A DNA stretch of 64,000 nt from Natronococcus sp. AD-5 (GTDB lineage Archaea; Halobacteriota; Halobacteria; Halobacteriales; Natrialbaceae). The DNA is taken from NCBI RefSeq assembly GCF_030734285.1, contig NZ_CP132295.1:62001-126000 (forward strand), given 5' to 3'. Of this stretch, positions 8,183 through 18,359 are shown piece by piece; the stretch's first letter is position 1; each line of letters begins with the position of its first letter. The position numbers were made by a program, and so were the translations under genes. Below the pieces are notes generated by a model that saw only the letters and a program-made list of their open reading frames with translations, was not told the origin of the DNA and did not search any database.

Positions 8183-9391
8183 ATGTTCAGAAGCTTCCGG
8201 ATTGGTTCTCTCTTCGGCATTCCGGTCAAGTTAGATATCACGTTCCTGTTGATCCTCCCGGTGTTTGCGTGGATCATCGCAGTTCAGATCGCGGATCTCG
8301 TACCGATGCTCAATGGGCTACTCGGCACGGAACTCCCGATTGAGCTACTCACAACGGGATCGACACCGTGGATACTCGGGGCGGCAGCTGCGATCGGCCT
8401 CTTTGCCAGCGTCTTGCTACACGAGCTTGGGCATTCGCTCGTTGCGATCCGATATGGATTTCCCATCGACTCGATCACGCTCTGGCTGCTCGGCGGCGTT
8501 GCACAACTCACTGACCAGCCGACGAACTGGCGGCAAGAGCTTACGATTGCGATCGCCGGCCCCATCGTCAGCGTCGGTCTCGGCGTAACGTTTTATGCAC
8601 TCATCGTCGTTGTTCCAGCGTCCTTTGAATCGGTACAGTTCATCCTCGCGTATCTTGCGGTCATCAACGTCGTCCTCGCAGCCTTCAACTTGTTACCGGG
8701 CTTTCCCATGGACGGTGGGCGAGTTCTTCGTGCAATTCTTGCACGAAATCGCCCGTTCGCCGTGGCGACCGCACAGGCTGCACAGGTCGGAAAAGCGTTC
8801 GCCATTTTGCTTGGTCTCTTTGGACTTCTTGCCCTCAACTTCATTCTGATTGCCATCGCCTTTTTCATCTACATCACAGCAACCAGCGAGGCTCGCCAGA
8901 CAGCGCTCCAGGCGGCTATCAAGGGAATCACGATAGCTGATATGATGACTCCCGTCGACGATCTCGATACAGTCACGCCCAATATTACGGTGGCCGAACT
9001 TCTTGACACGATGATGAATCAACGTCACACGGGTTACCCTGTCGTCGAAAACGATTTGGTCGTTGGAATTATCACACTCGAGGATGTTCGTACCGTTACC
9101 CCGACAGAACGAGACTCGACGATGGTCGGTGAAGCGATGACGAGTGATCTCGAGACCATTTCACCAGACGACGACGCGATAGAAGTACTCATGTCGATTC
9201 AGCGCAATGACATCGGTCGGTTGATCGTACTCGACGAGCACGATCAACTCACCGGACTCGTAACGCGTACGGACGTCATTACGGCGCTCAGTATTGGATT
9301 CGTTCGTTCGGCGCAAGGGTATAGCGGAGTTCCGGAGCCCGAAGAACGGTCGGGCGAGACTGCGCAACCAGCCAATCGGCCGCGCTGGTAA
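8183..9391 (+). CDS. Site-2 protease family metallopeptidase with CBS pair
   Basis: This M50 intramembrane zinc protease cleaves membrane-embedded substrates, typically anti-sigma factors or signalling proteins in other organisms. The HELGH zinc motif is at residues 80-84 in a hydrophobic helix, and the third ligand region PGFPMDGGR at 172-180. About six membrane segments fill residues 15-235. A CBS domain pair follows (about 250-375), probably sensing adenine nucleotides or ionic state. Length is 402. A decayed uspA gene follows immediately. The substrate is unknown. Confidence 0.93.
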   Translation: MFRSFRIGSLFGIPVKLDITFLLILPVFAWIIAVQIADLVPMLNGLLGTELPIELLTTGSTPWILGAAAAIGLFASVLLHELGHSLVAIRYGFPIDSITLWLLGGVAQLTDQPTNWRQELTIAIAGPIVSVGLGVTFYALIVVVPASFESVQFILAYLAVINVVLAAFNLLPGFPMDGGRVLRAILARNRPFAVATAQAAQVGKAFAILLGLFGLLALNFILIAIAFFIYITATSEARQTALQAAIKGITIADMMTPVDDLDTVTPNITVAELLDTMMNQRHTGYPVVENDLVVGIITLEDVRTVTPTERDSTMVGEAMTSDLETISPDDDAIEVLMSIQRNDIGRLIVLDEHDQLTGLVTRTDVITALSIGFVRSAQGYSGVPEPEERSGETAQPANRPRW

Positions 9392-9761
9392 TATGATGCA
9401 GATGGAACACTTGTCTGTACTTGAAATTACACGTCCTCGAAAGCGAACACGATGCATACGCGGAGATCAACTCTTGTAAATCAAGTAATGAACAGCCTCA
9501 ACGGGCTGAAGAACGGATAATCGATTATGCAAACGAAATTGCATCAGCACACGACCGTGACGTCAAGATGGTACTCAAGATGAGAATACCGCATCGCATA
9601 ATTATCAAGTACACCGTCAAACATGATATTGATCAGATCATCATGGGAAGTCATGGCCGATCCCTTCCAACTCGATCATCGTTGGAAGCGTCGCTGAAAC
9701 CGTTTCACGTCGGTCGACGATATCCGTGACACTAGTTAGAGGACGTCCGAATGAATTGTAA
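9392..9761 (+). pseudogene. Universal stress protein remnant, frameshifted
   Basis: Readable UspA pieces are LHVLESEHDAYAE near 9424, IIKYTVKHDIDQIIMGSHGR near 9600 and, after a frameshift near 9680, VGSVAETVSRRSTISVTLVR to a TAA at 9759. The N-terminal strand with the VPVDGS motif is missing. The pieces are in the right order, so this is a single gene with an N-terminal loss and one indel. Confidence 0.78.
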
Positions 9762-9953
9762 CAGCACATCATACCCGCCGGTTTTAGTCGATCTCAAAAT
9801 CGCTCTATCTCAGAACAAAATAGCACAACAATTACCCGACCACCACTCCGAGAGATTTAGTAGGGGAGTAGTCATTCAATAGGACCGTGAGTTCTCTGTT
9901 CTCCTAGTATGGGGTTTATGTCCGTAATCATCGTCCAGAGAGTGAGGGAAAGA

Positions 9954-10466
9954 ATGAATTTTGATGAGTTCACTGGCCAAGTTCAACATCGACTCGAACT
10001 ACCAGGCATCGGGGAGACGATGCGGGCAATTCGGGCCACGCTCATGACGTTGGGTCAGCGAATCCCGGAGGATGCAGCCGAGGATCTCGCTGCCTCGCTT
10101 CCGATGGAAATTCGCTGGTATATGACCGGCGCCGTCCATAAACACGGCCAACGATTCGACTGGAAAGAGTTCGTCTCGCGAGTTAGTGAGATAGAACGGG
10201 TTGATCCACCGGAGGCAGCCTATCATGCCCGCGTCATCGTTGATCTTGTAAGCACCCAGGTTCCACCATCCGATTTTCAACAACTATGTGATCAACTTCC
10301 GGAGAGCCAGAACGACGAGAACTGGCGCAAGCTATTCAAAGTCGTTGACGCTGGAGGATGGGGTGACGCTGAAGAGGCGCAGACTTGCGGTGGGCCGCAA
10401 CCCGAGAGCAACGGTGAAACCGCAACAGATGCCAACGATAACGATTCGTTCGACTCAAGCGAATAG
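9954..10466 (+). CDS. DUF2267 domain protein
   Basis: The 170-residue protein starts at ATG 9954 (MNFDEFTGQVQHRLEL) behind a GTGAGGGA ribosome-binding site. An upstream in-frame ATG at 9909 is less likely. Two tandem DUF2267 repeats of about 65 residues are visible (ATLMTLGQRIPEDAAEDLAA...LP, then ARVIVDLVSTQVPPSDFQQL...LP), followed by an acidic disordered tail from about 140. The family is soluble, often next to stress genes, and biochemically undefined. Here it lies among uspA remnants. Confidence 0.85.
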   Translation: MNFDEFTGQVQHRLELPGIGETMRAIRATLMTLGQRIPEDAAEDLAASLPMEIRWYMTGAVHKHGQRFDWKEFVSRVSEIERVDPPEAAYHARVIVDLVSTQVPPSDFQQLCDQLPESQNDENWRKLFKVVDAGGWGDAEEAQTCGGPQPESNGETATDANDNDSFDSSE

Positions 10467-10520
10467 GTCCAACTTGGTTAACTGTATCATCAAATCAGGC
10501 CGTATATGAAGCGAGTTCCG

Positions 10521-10925
10521 TCATCGTACGGCTACCACTGAGACGGGGAATGGCGAAACACGGCTTCGGCAACGTTGTCGACGAAGAACCAATCGAACAC
10601 GTCTCCGCCGTGACTACCAATCACGACCGCGTCGTAATTCTCAGCACGATTGATGACCGCTTGTTCCGGCTGGCTGAGACCGACGACCGTATCAATCTCG
10701 GTATCGTGCTCGACAGCCAGCTCACGAGCGTGATCGTGGACCTCTTTAGCCCGTTTCCTGGCGGCTGCCTCGAGATCGTTTTCCAACGGAAGCCCTACCA
10801 CTTCGCTCATCATTAATGGTTCACCGACGACAGTGAGAACGGTGATCTCCGCGTTATGATGGTTCTCGAGTGTGTATTCGAGTGCCGGTTCGGCCATTCG
10901 GACCCGTCCATTGGAACGAGAATTG
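10521..10925 (-). pseudogene. Universal stress protein with frameshifts at both ends
   Basis: The core UspA frame (MAEPALEYTLENHHNAEIT to VVIGSHGGDVFDWFFVDNVAEA) is intact. The N-terminal ILVPMDGSE strand lies in a neighbouring frame just upstream (near 10900-10925). The final PVSVVAVR strand, ending at a TGA at 10521-10523, is also in another frame. A truncated product could start at ATG 10897, but it would lack the first beta strand and part of the nucleotide-binding site. Confidence 0.78.
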
Positions 10926-11240
10926 GAGAGCAAACGACAGACAGTCAGTATACAGGGCGAATAAAGCCCGGGCCAGCTACGACTCGATGACGGGAAAGGA
11001 GACGTGGGACAACCCCGAAGAGGTGTTAGTCGGGAATCCGGAAGGCGACAAAGTGTGGTAACATCGGTCCAGATGAACTCGTCGACCACGGTAACGACCT
11101 TGCTATTTTCCACATCAACCGCCGGAAGGATTCCTCGCGTACTCTTCGATGAAAGCGCCTATTGAGGGGGCAAGCTGATACTCTGGGAGTATTACGACTC
11201 ACGAGTGATTGATTTGTCTCGTCGTGGTGGATCGAAACGT

Positions 11241-11777
11241 ATGAGAATTACTGTAGCCGGAACGTTCGGTCCCATCCACGATGGGCACCGTGCGCTCTTT
11301 GAGCAGGCACTTTGGTTCGGTGATGACGGGGTGCTCATCGCACTCACGAGTGATGAACTAGCAACGGAAACTTGCCACGCATCTCGTCCGATTCCGCCGT
11401 TTTTCGAGCGAAAACGAATCGTCGAAGAAACGCTTACCAAACTCGACAAGTGGGGAAGAGACACCGAATGCAGGAAACTAACCGACGAACTCGGTATCGC
11501 ATCGCCGGATCCGACGATCGATGCACTAATCGTGTCTCCCGAAACTGTAGCCGAGCTCAAGGAGATAAACAATCTACGGCGAGAGCAAGAACTGACTCCG
11601 ATTCTTGGAATCATAGTCCCGTACATACTTGCCGAAGACGGAGAGCGCATCTCTTCGACGCGTATAGTCAAAAATGAGGTTGACGAACAAACATGGAACT
11701 CTCCTCGTGTAAACGTTATTGTCCAGCTGTTTCCCCGATTGTTCTGCTCGATCAATTGGCTCGGGAGTTGCATGTGA
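11241..11777 (+). CDS. coaD: Archaeal phosphopantetheine adenylyltransferase-like protein
   Basis: PPAT transfers AMP to 4'-phosphopantetheine, the penultimate step of coenzyme A synthesis. The protein starts MRITVAGTFGPIHDGHRALF, with the nucleotidyltransferase T/HxGH signature as HDGH at residues 14-17. The second nucleotide-binding motif ISSTRI is near residue 140. Archaeal PPATs (COG1019) are about 155-165 residues; this one is 178, the extra residues being a C-terminal tail after EVDEQTW. The start at 11241 is preferred over the in-frame codon at 11205. A degraded paralogue cannot be excluded. Confidence 0.82.
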   Translation: MRITVAGTFGPIHDGHRALFEQALWFGDDGVLIALTSDELATETCHASRPIPPFFERKRIVEETLTKLDKWGRDTECRKLTDELGIASPDPTIDALIVSPETVAELKEINNLRREQELTPILGIIVPYILAEDGERISSTRIVKNEVDEQTWNSPRVNVIVQLFPRLFCSINWLGSCM

Positions 11778-11814
11778 CTCTCTCGAGATTATCGAGCCAC
11801 TTCGCCGTCTGAAT

Positions 11815-11970
11815 TCACCTGACGATCATGACGGGAATCGCAGCTCGTTTGACGACGGTCTCTGCGACGCCACCTAGCAGGAATCGCTCCGCTCCTGACC
11901 TGCAGTGACTTCCCATCACGATTCTATCGACGTCGTGTTCGTCGCTGTACTCGAGGAATATGACACGACA
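11815..11970 (-). pseudogene. Universal stress protein C-terminal fragment
   Basis: From about 11970 the minus strand reads VIFLEYSDEHDVDRIVMGSH, then RSGAERFLLGGVAETVVKRA and IPVMIVR to a stop at 11815. This is the C-terminal half only. Upstream the frame runs into unrelated sequence that belongs to an opposed UspA fragment. Confidence 0.78.
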
Positions 11971-11999
11971 GTAGAGACAGAGACCGAGACCAGACAGCC

Positions 12000-12151
12000 A
12001 GTGAGAACGATCGTCGTGTACGTTGGAGAGCACCCGATCGACCAGATCACCATGGGGGCCAAGGAAGATCTGGCCCATGCGTGTATTGTTCGAGAATGTG
12101 GCCGAGACCGTGGTTCGATGCTCTCCTGTCCCGGTCACCGTCGTCCGATAA
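12000..12151 (+). pseudogene. Universal stress protein C-terminal fragment
   Basis: The plus strand reads EHPIDQITMGAK, then after a frame change RVLFENVAETVVRCSPVPVT ending VVR at a TAA at 12149-12151. Only the last third of a UspA gene remains, with one indel. It lies head to head with the fragment at 11815-11970, about 30 bases apart. Confidence 0.72.
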
Positions 12152-12253
12152 ATAGTGACAAATTACCAATCACTAGAACGGAAAACAGCCGGGTATACAG
12201 GGGTTTTCGTCGCAGACGCATGGTCTCTTGAGAATGGCTAGCACGTACTCGGA

Positions 12254-13447
12254 TTGTCGGAGACATATCGAGGAGTGAATCGAGCCGTCCTCGCGATCGT
12301 TCGCTTCCACCTCGATACGGTTCGGCGGGTGGCGAAGCTCAAAGCATCGGTATATCGTAGTACTCGTATGATGCCGTCCTTCCCACCGACCATTATCAGC
12401 GCTACTGCCGGAGTTGGCGCCATGAATCCGTCCCTACTCCGAGCTTTTGGACCATTTCGATCATACCGAGCGATCGCTACGGACGTCGGCCAGACACCTC
12501 ATGACGTGGTCTATGCCGAAAACAAGCTCAGACTGTTACACTATGAGCCGCTTACCGAATGGCAACAAGACATCCCGATTCTACTCGTCTCCGCCATCAT
12601 CAACAAACCATACATCCTCGATCTGCAGCCGGAGCGAAGCGTTGTCCGGCGATTTCTCGAGCACGGGTTCGACGTCTACCTCGTCGACTGGGGCGCCCCT
12701 TCGAGGTTCGATTCTACCCTCGGAATCGACGACTACGTGGCCCGATACCTGGAAAACTGCGTCGACGATGTTCTCGACCATTCTACGTGTGATGCGATAC
12801 ACCTCTTCGGCTACTGTACGGGTGGGACACTGAGTGCGATCTTCGCAGCCCTGTATCCCCAGAAAGTTCGCACACTGGGGTTGCTAGCTCCTGTACTCAG
12901 TTTTGACGCAAACGAGGGAATTTTCCGACTTTGGGGCTGCGAAGAGTCCTATGACCTTAAACGAGTAGTGGACGTGTGCGGGAACGCACCGGGAGAGTTG
13001 CTTTCGCTCGAATTCTCTCTCATCGCACCCTTCGAATACCACCTCGGGTGCTATCTCCGCCTCTACGACCATCTCGATGATGAGGAGTACGTAGACCACT
13101 TCGCGCGACGACTCAGATGGGGATTCGACAGCATCGACGTCCCCGGCGAGCTGTACCGACAGTTCCTCGTCGATCTGTATCGGGAGAACAAGCTCCTGAC
13201 CGGCCGCTTGACCGTCGATGGGAGGTTAGTCGACGTCGCGAATATTAATCTGCCGGTGTTGAACGTCATCGGATCGGACGATCAGTTCATTCCACCCGAG
13301 GCGAGCCTTCCGTTTCTGGATGCGATCTCGAGCGAAGACACCGAGGTGATCGACTTCCCGACCGATCACGTCGGCTTGTCAGTCGGAGAAGCGTCTCATG
13401 ATTCCCTCTGGCCACGCGTGTGTGACTGGTTCGAAGGCCGATCGTAG
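12254..13447 (+). CDS. phaC: PhaC-like class III PHA synthase / alpha-beta hydrolase
   Basis: The PhaC subunit polymerises 3-hydroxyacyl-CoA into polyhydroxyalkanoate. Family features are VYAENKLRLLHYEP, the region FLEHGFDVYLVDWGAP, the lipase-like box GYCTGG with the catalytic Cys, an Asp in GSDDQFIP and a His in DHVGL. Length is 397 from TTG 12254; in-frame ATGs lie at 12368 and 12422, so the start is uncertain. No PhaE partner lies beside it; a phasin pseudogene and a thiolase operon lie 24-26 kb away. Substrate range is not readable. Confidence 0.85.
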   Translation: MSETYRGVNRAVLAIVRFHLDTVRRVAKLKASVYRSTRMMPSFPPTIISATAGVGAMNPSLLRAFGPFRSYRAIATDVGQTPHDVVYAENKLRLLHYEPLTEWQQDIPILLVSAIINKPYILDLQPERSVVRRFLEHGFDVYLVDWGAPSRFDSTLGIDDYVARYLENCVDDVLDHSTCDAIHLFGYCTGGTLSAIFAALYPQKVRTLGLLAPVLSFDANEGIFRLWGCEESYDLKRVVDVCGNAPGELLSLEFSLIAPFEYHLGCYLRLYDHLDDEEYVDHFARRLRWGFDSIDVPGELYRQFLVDLYRENKLLTGRLTVDGRLVDVANINLPVLNVIGSDDQFIPPEASLPFLDAISSEDTEVIDFPTDHVGLSVGEASHDSLWPRVCDWFEGRS

Positions 13448-13671
13448 AGAGATCGATCGCCCAGCCCAGCGACTATTCGAACCGTGGTCCAGCGACATTC
13501 AAAATCGGGGTCGTGTGATAGTCCCGCGAACGTAAGGTCCTTGCAGAACTGAACTGCCTCTTCTGAGCGGGAGTCCGCCGACAGCCTATCTTTGAACAGG
13601 TACTATCTGCGACAACAGCAGCGAGAAAACCGATAGCGGGATCGGCAACAACCGAGGAGACGACTCGAGAG

Positions 13672-14648
13672 TCACGTTTGGCGATGTACGTCAGCGCCGA
13701 GGGCGAAGAGTTCGTCGAAAAACTCCGGAAAGGCCGCCTCGACGTGTTCAGCATCGAGGATCGTCGTGCCGCCGTCGGCGATGAGCGCGAGCGCCGAGAG
13801 CGCCGTGATGATTCGGTGATCGCGCCATCCCTCGACTGTCGCTCCCCGAAGATTGGAATCGCCGCCGTCGATCACCAACTCCCCGTCGTGTTCGTCGACC
13901 TGCACTCCCATCTTCGTCAGCGACTCGGCCATCGCCGCAGGTCGCGGGGTCGTCTTGACCCGGCCAACCGACCCGCCCTCGATCCAGGTCGTACCATCAG
14001 CAGCCGTCCCCAGCACCGCGACTGTGGGGAGGAGGTCCGGCGTCTCGCCGATATCGACGGATATCCCCTCGAGGTCGGACTGCCGAACGGTCAATAAACC
14101 GCTGTCGCGGTCCCAATCGAGGTCACCACCCATCTTGTCGATGATATCGACGATACGACTCTCGCGCTGTGCGCTCGAATACACCGAGTGAATCGTGACT
14201 TCGTCTTCGGCCGCGAGCACTCCGGCGACGAGCAGGGATGAGACCGACGAGAAATCGGTAGGAACGCTATACTCCCCCTCTGACGGCTCATAATGCTGTC
14301 TTCCGGGAACGTGATATCCGGTCTCCGTTTTCGCTACCTCAACTCCAAATTCGTCGAGTATCTCGCGAGTAACGTCGTTCCGCTGCTCCAACAATCGATC
14401 ACATCCGCGGGCACGGCGGGCGTTCCCTCAAAGCCGACGATGTCGAGATCGGCCTCGTCTTCGGTTACGTCGCCATCGAACATATCTACGACAGCCATCG
14501 TCGCCCTGGTATCGCCGCTCAGCAGCGGATCGTTGATCCGAGCGCCGTTTGAATAGCCTGCGGCGAGAATCGCTCGATGCGTGTGACTCTTCGAAGGTGG
14601 GGCACGAGCAGAACCGGATATCGTTGACTCTTCGATAGTGACGTCCAT
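13672..14648 (-). pseudogene. aroA: EPSP synthase with central deletion and frameshift
   Basis: EPSP synthase makes 5-enolpyruvylshikimate-3-phosphate in the shikimate pathway. The N-terminus (from 14648, PPSKSHTHRAILAAGYSNGA ending VIDCWSSGTT) is in one frame. The C-terminal 230 residues (VTREILDEFGVEV to LGADVHRQT) are in another. At about 14390 the two join directly, so roughly 85-100 residues are missing, including phosphoenolpyruvate- and shikimate-contacting segments (estimate from family length). Surviving family landmarks include DFSSVSSLLVAGVLAA and GWRDHRI. No functional product is expected. Confidence 0.88.
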
Positions 14649-14836
14649 AGCCGAACTAACGATCGTCTCAGGTAAATTTGTACCGGGCTAGACGCCCGCT
14701 TCATACCTGACAGACGCGGCAGTTCGATCTGATCGATGTCTATGAACCTCACAACCCCCGTCACTAGAGTCTAAGGCGCTGGCCGTCTCAGTGTACATTG
14801 GATGCGAGTGTTCGGGCTGATTCCGCGAGGAACCAC

Positions 14837-16144
14837 ATGACAGTATTAGACGCTGCTCAAGCGGTCCTCGAGAGCGGGTCGGTATGCGAATGGTGTCTCG
14901 GACGGTGCTTTGCCGACCGCGGCTCCGGGGTCTTGACCGTCGAGCGCGGGCACGCGCTTCGCGTAGCGTGTGCTCTGGAAGCCGACGAATCGTACGAACC
15001 AATCGACCCGACCGATTGCCAGGTGTGTAACGGAATCGAGATCGATTACGACGTGTGGGCACAAAGAGCCGCTGACGCGCTCGCAGGGCTGGAGTTCAAG
15101 ACGTTTCAACTCGGCACTCGTCCTCCAGACGGAATCATCGAGAGTGATCGAACGCTCCGCCGCGAGTCGGGGCTACCCGAGAACGCGGGTCAAACGTTTA
15201 ACGCGGAGGTCAACCGCAAAGTCGCCGATCGGCTCACTCAACTGATCGACGCGTCGAAGAGCGCAGATCGGCCCGACATCGTTCCCGTCCTCGATTTCGT
15301 CGATGATACCGTTACAGTTCGGATCAATCCTGTGTACCTGTACGGGCGGTATCGAAAGCTCGAGACGGGGATGAGCCAGCGAGTTCATCAGTGTATACAC
15401 TGTGACGGGATCGGAACGATCGAGCGAGACGGCGAGTCCCGATCCTGCGAATACTGTGCCGGGATCGGCCGTCGGCCGAACGTCGAGGAACTGGTTGCGT
15501 GGCGAATTCGCGATCTCATGGACGCCGTTGACGTCTCCTTTCACGCCGCTGGTCAGGAAGCTGACGACGTTCTCGTACTCGGCACGGGACGACCGTTCGC
15601 TCTCGAAATCAAAGAACCCCGTCGCCGACTCTTTACGCCGGCCGAACTCGAGGCCACGATAACTGACGCGGCTGGCGGAGCCGTAGACGTCGACGAGTTC
15701 TCGTTCGCGACCGGCGACGTGGTCGGCCACGTGACGCAACAGGCGTTTCGACAGCGCTTCCGGATAACGATGACGTTCGCCGATCCGATTGACGAAGACA
15801 CGTTTCGAGATGCCGTGTCTACCTTCGAGTCGACACCGATTCGGCGGCACCTGCGCCTCGAGGAATTGACCGAGGGTAGACGACCGCACGAGATCGTACG
15901 GAGTCTTCGAGATGTTTCTGGAGAGCATCTAGACGAGTATACGGCATCGATCGCGTTCGAAATCGAACCCGGTCTCGATCCGGCATCGATCGCAACGGGC
16001 GACGGTGGCTGGACCGAGCCCAACCTCGCTGAGTTACTAGAAACTGATACCCGGGTAACTGAGGTCGCCATCGCCGCCGTCCGGGGGAGAGACGGGCAGT
16101 TCCGAACCCCGTCACACCTCCTCGACTATCCGCGTACCCGATAA
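14837..16144 (+). CDS. pus10: tRNA pseudouridine synthase Pus10
   Basis: Archaeal Pus10 isomerises U54 and U55 in the tRNA T-loop. The N-terminal THUMP-like/zinc domain has CEWC near residue 19 and CQVC near 60. An additional pair, CIHC and CEYC (near residues 187 and 207), resembles a second zinc ribbon. The catalytic domain carries GQEADDVLVLGTGRPFALEI, with the acidic segment holding the catalytic Asp, and KEPRRRLF. ATG 14837 (MTVLDAAQAVLESG) fits family N-termini better than the codon at 14798. Length is 435. Confidence 0.9.
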   Translation: MTVLDAAQAVLESGSVCEWCLGRCFADRGSGVLTVERGHALRVACALEADESYEPIDPTDCQVCNGIEIDYDVWAQRAADALAGLEFKTFQLGTRPPDGIIESDRTLRRESGLPENAGQTFNAEVNRKVADRLTQLIDASKSADRPDIVPVLDFVDDTVTVRINPVYLYGRYRKLETGMSQRVHQCIHCDGIGTIERDGESRSCEYCAGIGRRPNVEELVAWRIRDLMDAVDVSFHAAGQEADDVLVLGTGRPFALEIKEPRRRLFTPAELEATITDAAGGAVDVDEFSFATGDVVGHVTQQAFRQRFRITMTFADPIDEDTFRDAVSTFESTPIRRHLRLEELTEGRRPHEIVRSLRDVSGEHLDEYTASIAFEIEPGLDPASIATGDGGWTEPNLAELLETDTRVTEVAIAAVRGRDGQFRTPSHLLDYPRTR

Positions 16145-16208
16145 CGCAACTGGATCGTCTCGCGGTCGATGGTACTGATTAATCGGTCTGGGTGGACTGG
16201 GATACCTC

Positions 16209-16633
16209 ATGGGTATCTTTGATTCCGAACGACAGCGGTTACAGCGTGCCAGAGAGCCGCTAGAAGAGTGGAAGTTCGACGCGATAGATAGGGCCTTCAC
16301 TGACCTGTTCGAAGGGCGGACTCGGCGCTGACAGACGAAGAACTCCACCTCCTCGACAGAATCGATTCGGATCTCACCCGGCAAGACAGGATTGGATCGT
16401 GGAATGCAGACGAGTACGGAATCGTTGCGGGAGAAATAGTCGATGCGGAAGCACCGCTGGTCGTGTGTATATATTACCCGAAAATTCCCTATGAAGGCTA
16501 TCAAGGTGAAGAGAGTCTCGACGAGGCGACTCGAGAGGAACTCAACGACGTGCTCTGGAATTACTGTGGACGCGTCGCCGAGATCATACTGGAAAATCTC
16601 GAGTCGGTTCTCGAGTCTTCCGAGACGGACTGA
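16209..16633 (+). pseudogene. Haloarchaeal hypothetical gene with one frameshift
   Basis: From ATG 16209 the frame reads MGIFDSERQRLQRAREPLEE and on to LFEGR, then stops at 16329. A shifted frame continues SALTDEELHLLDRIDSDL through APLVVCIYYPKIPYEG to a TGA at 16631. Joined, it would be a soluble acidic protein of about 140 residues. I do not recognise the family. A single indel near 16315-16325 could be a real lesion or a sequencing error. Confidence 0.6.
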
Positions 16634-16668
16634 TCAGATATGATACCAGTTGTCCGAACGGCGTCGTC

Positions 16669-17427
16669 CTACGCTGTTTCGAGGCACTTGAGCAGATCGT
16701 CGTGAACGTAGCCGTTCGAAACCGCGTAGCTTCCGCCGTACCCTGTCCCTCGCAGCTGGGTGACGGTGCCACCCGCTTCTTCCACGAGAACGATCCCGGC
16801 GGCGACGTCCCACGGATGGAAGCGCGTTCCGTACACTCCGTCGAAGGCACTCCGCGACAACATCGCGAGTTCGCTCGCGGACGATCCCAGATGACGCGTT
16901 CTGCGCGCCCGTACCGTTAACTCGGTTAGCATCTCTAGGACGTCGTTTCGCTCGACGTCCCTCGGTGAGTATTCGATCCCGACGATGGCCTGGTCGAAGC
17001 GGTCGACGTTCGAAACCGAAATAGTCTCGCCATTGCAGAACGCGCCTTCGTTCCGAACCCCCGTGTACAAATCGTCCTCAGGCGTGTGATACACGACTCC
17101 GAGTTCGAGCGATCCGTCGATCTCGAGGGCTATCGAGACGCAAAAGTGTCCGATACCCTGTGCGAAGTTCGTCGTCCCGTCGAGCGGATCGACGATCCAG
17201 CGATATGGAGACGTGCCGCGCTCGCCCGACTCCTCCGCGAGAATTGCATGGTTCGGAAATGAATCCGTGATTCGTTCCGTAATAACGGCCTCCGCTCGGG
17301 TGTCCACGTCCGTGACGATGTCATCCGGTGACTTGTACGCCACCCGATGTCCGGTTCGAAACGCCCGCCGCTGCAGGGCTCCAGCTTCTCTGGCGGCCTC
17401 CGTCGCGATGTCGAGATACTCGTTCAT
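16669..17427 (-). CDS. Inositol-1-monophosphatase family phosphatase
   Basis: Members of this Mg2+-dependent family hydrolyse inositol-1-phosphate, fructose-1,6-bisphosphate or NADP, and the exact substrate cannot be read here. The metal-binding motifs are in order: EE in ILAEESGE, the signature WIVDPLDGTTNFAQG, and WDVAAGIVLVEEAGG near the C-terminus. ATG 17427 (MNEYLDIATEAAREAG) gives 252 residues, normal for the family; the extension to 17469 has no family similarity. Confidence 0.9.
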   Translation of the reverse strand: MNEYLDIATEAAREAGALQRRAFRTGHRVAYKSPDDIVTDVDTRAEAVITERITDSFPNHAILAEESGERGTSPYRWIVDPLDGTTNFAQGIGHFCVSIALEIDGSLELGVVYHTPEDDLYTGVRNEGAFCNGETISVSNVDRFDQAIVGIEYSPRDVERNDVLEMLTELTVRARRTRHLGSSASELAMLSRSAFDGVYGTRFHPWDVAAGIVLVEEAGGTVTQLRGTGYGGSYAVSNGYVHDDLLKCLETA

Positions 17428-18058
17428 CGTAGTGCGCCACTCACCCCATCGCCTCGCGAAGCTCTGCACATTGTTCCGCCGTCAGTGTCACCTCCCGTCC
17501 GCCCGAGTGGAACGGTCTCGAGTACCATCGGTCAAACGGATGTCAGCCAGCCCCATCAAGCTATGCGGATTCGTCGCGACGAGCAGCGGATTGAAAAACT
17601 ATGCTGCCACCGTGACGGCGTAGAAGGGAGTTTTCTCGAGATTCACATTCTTGCGTCCAACGGGTCAGTGATTCCGTTCTTACAGCTAGTTCAGAACAAT
17701 CAAAATTTGACCCTATCATAATATTAACAAAATATAATCTAAGAAGATACAATACAAGTCTCTAAATCATAAACAAAACTAAGTGAAAACAAGTAATCGG
17801 ATGACACTACCTCAAAACTGTGTAGTACTCCGACGAGATCGAGTGTGAGTATCCACAGGAATAGTATCGCGACGGCGAAGGTGAAACGGTCGGCAGCGCT
17901 CATAAGTCCCATAACGATATCGAGAACCTACGTACTATCGGTGGACCACTGCCGATTGGTCTCAGATCCCTTGCGGAAGGAAACTAGTTCACGGTGGCTC
18001 TCAAAGCAGACACTCATATGAGACCAGACAAGACCGCGACGGCAGAGGTCGAGGTTAA
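17428..18058. other. Spacer with no recognised gene
   Basis: This stretch of about 630 bases contains GC-rich sequence without a convincing frame, then AT-rich DNA at 17690-17800. Short frames exist on both strands but none matches anything I know. Confidence 0.5.
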
Positions 18059-18355
18059 TCGCGCGAGTATCTTCGTGCGATCCGCACAGACGACGCAGAC
18101 GTACAAAACGTCGGGCCACTTCTCGACGACACCGTAGAGCTATTCGCAACAATTAGACGCCTCGAGCCGATCCATACCCGCCGGGTCATTGAGGAAGCGC
18201 GACTCAGTGAGATACTGAGCGACGGCGAATACGAAGAATTCCTTCGATGGTTGATTAACACGGACTTGATCAAAGAGGTGGATACATCCGGCCACTACCA
18301 GCTCGGCGACGCCGTTTCGTCGAACACTATCCGAGACGAATTTCCGAAGGCGTGA
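18059..18355 (+). CDS. Hypothetical wHTH-like protein, probably 5'-truncated
   Basis: After an in-frame TAA at 18056 a frame of about 98 codons runs REYLRAIRTDDADVQNVGPL, then VELFATIRRLEPIHTRRVIE, EEFLRWLINTDLIKEVD and YQLGD to a TGA at 18353. The composition is coding-like and the pattern of helices plus a terminal beta-wing suggests a winged helix. There is no ATG in a sensible position, so the start is lost or non-canonical. It ends five bases before the convergent uspA gene. Not assigned to a family. Confidence 0.45.
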   Translation, partial: SREYLRAIRTDDADVQNVGPLLDDTVELFATIRRLEPIHTRRVIEEARLSEILSDGEYEEFLRWLINTDLIKEVDTSGHYQLGDAVSSNTIRDEFPKA

Positions 18356-18359
18356 ATCA

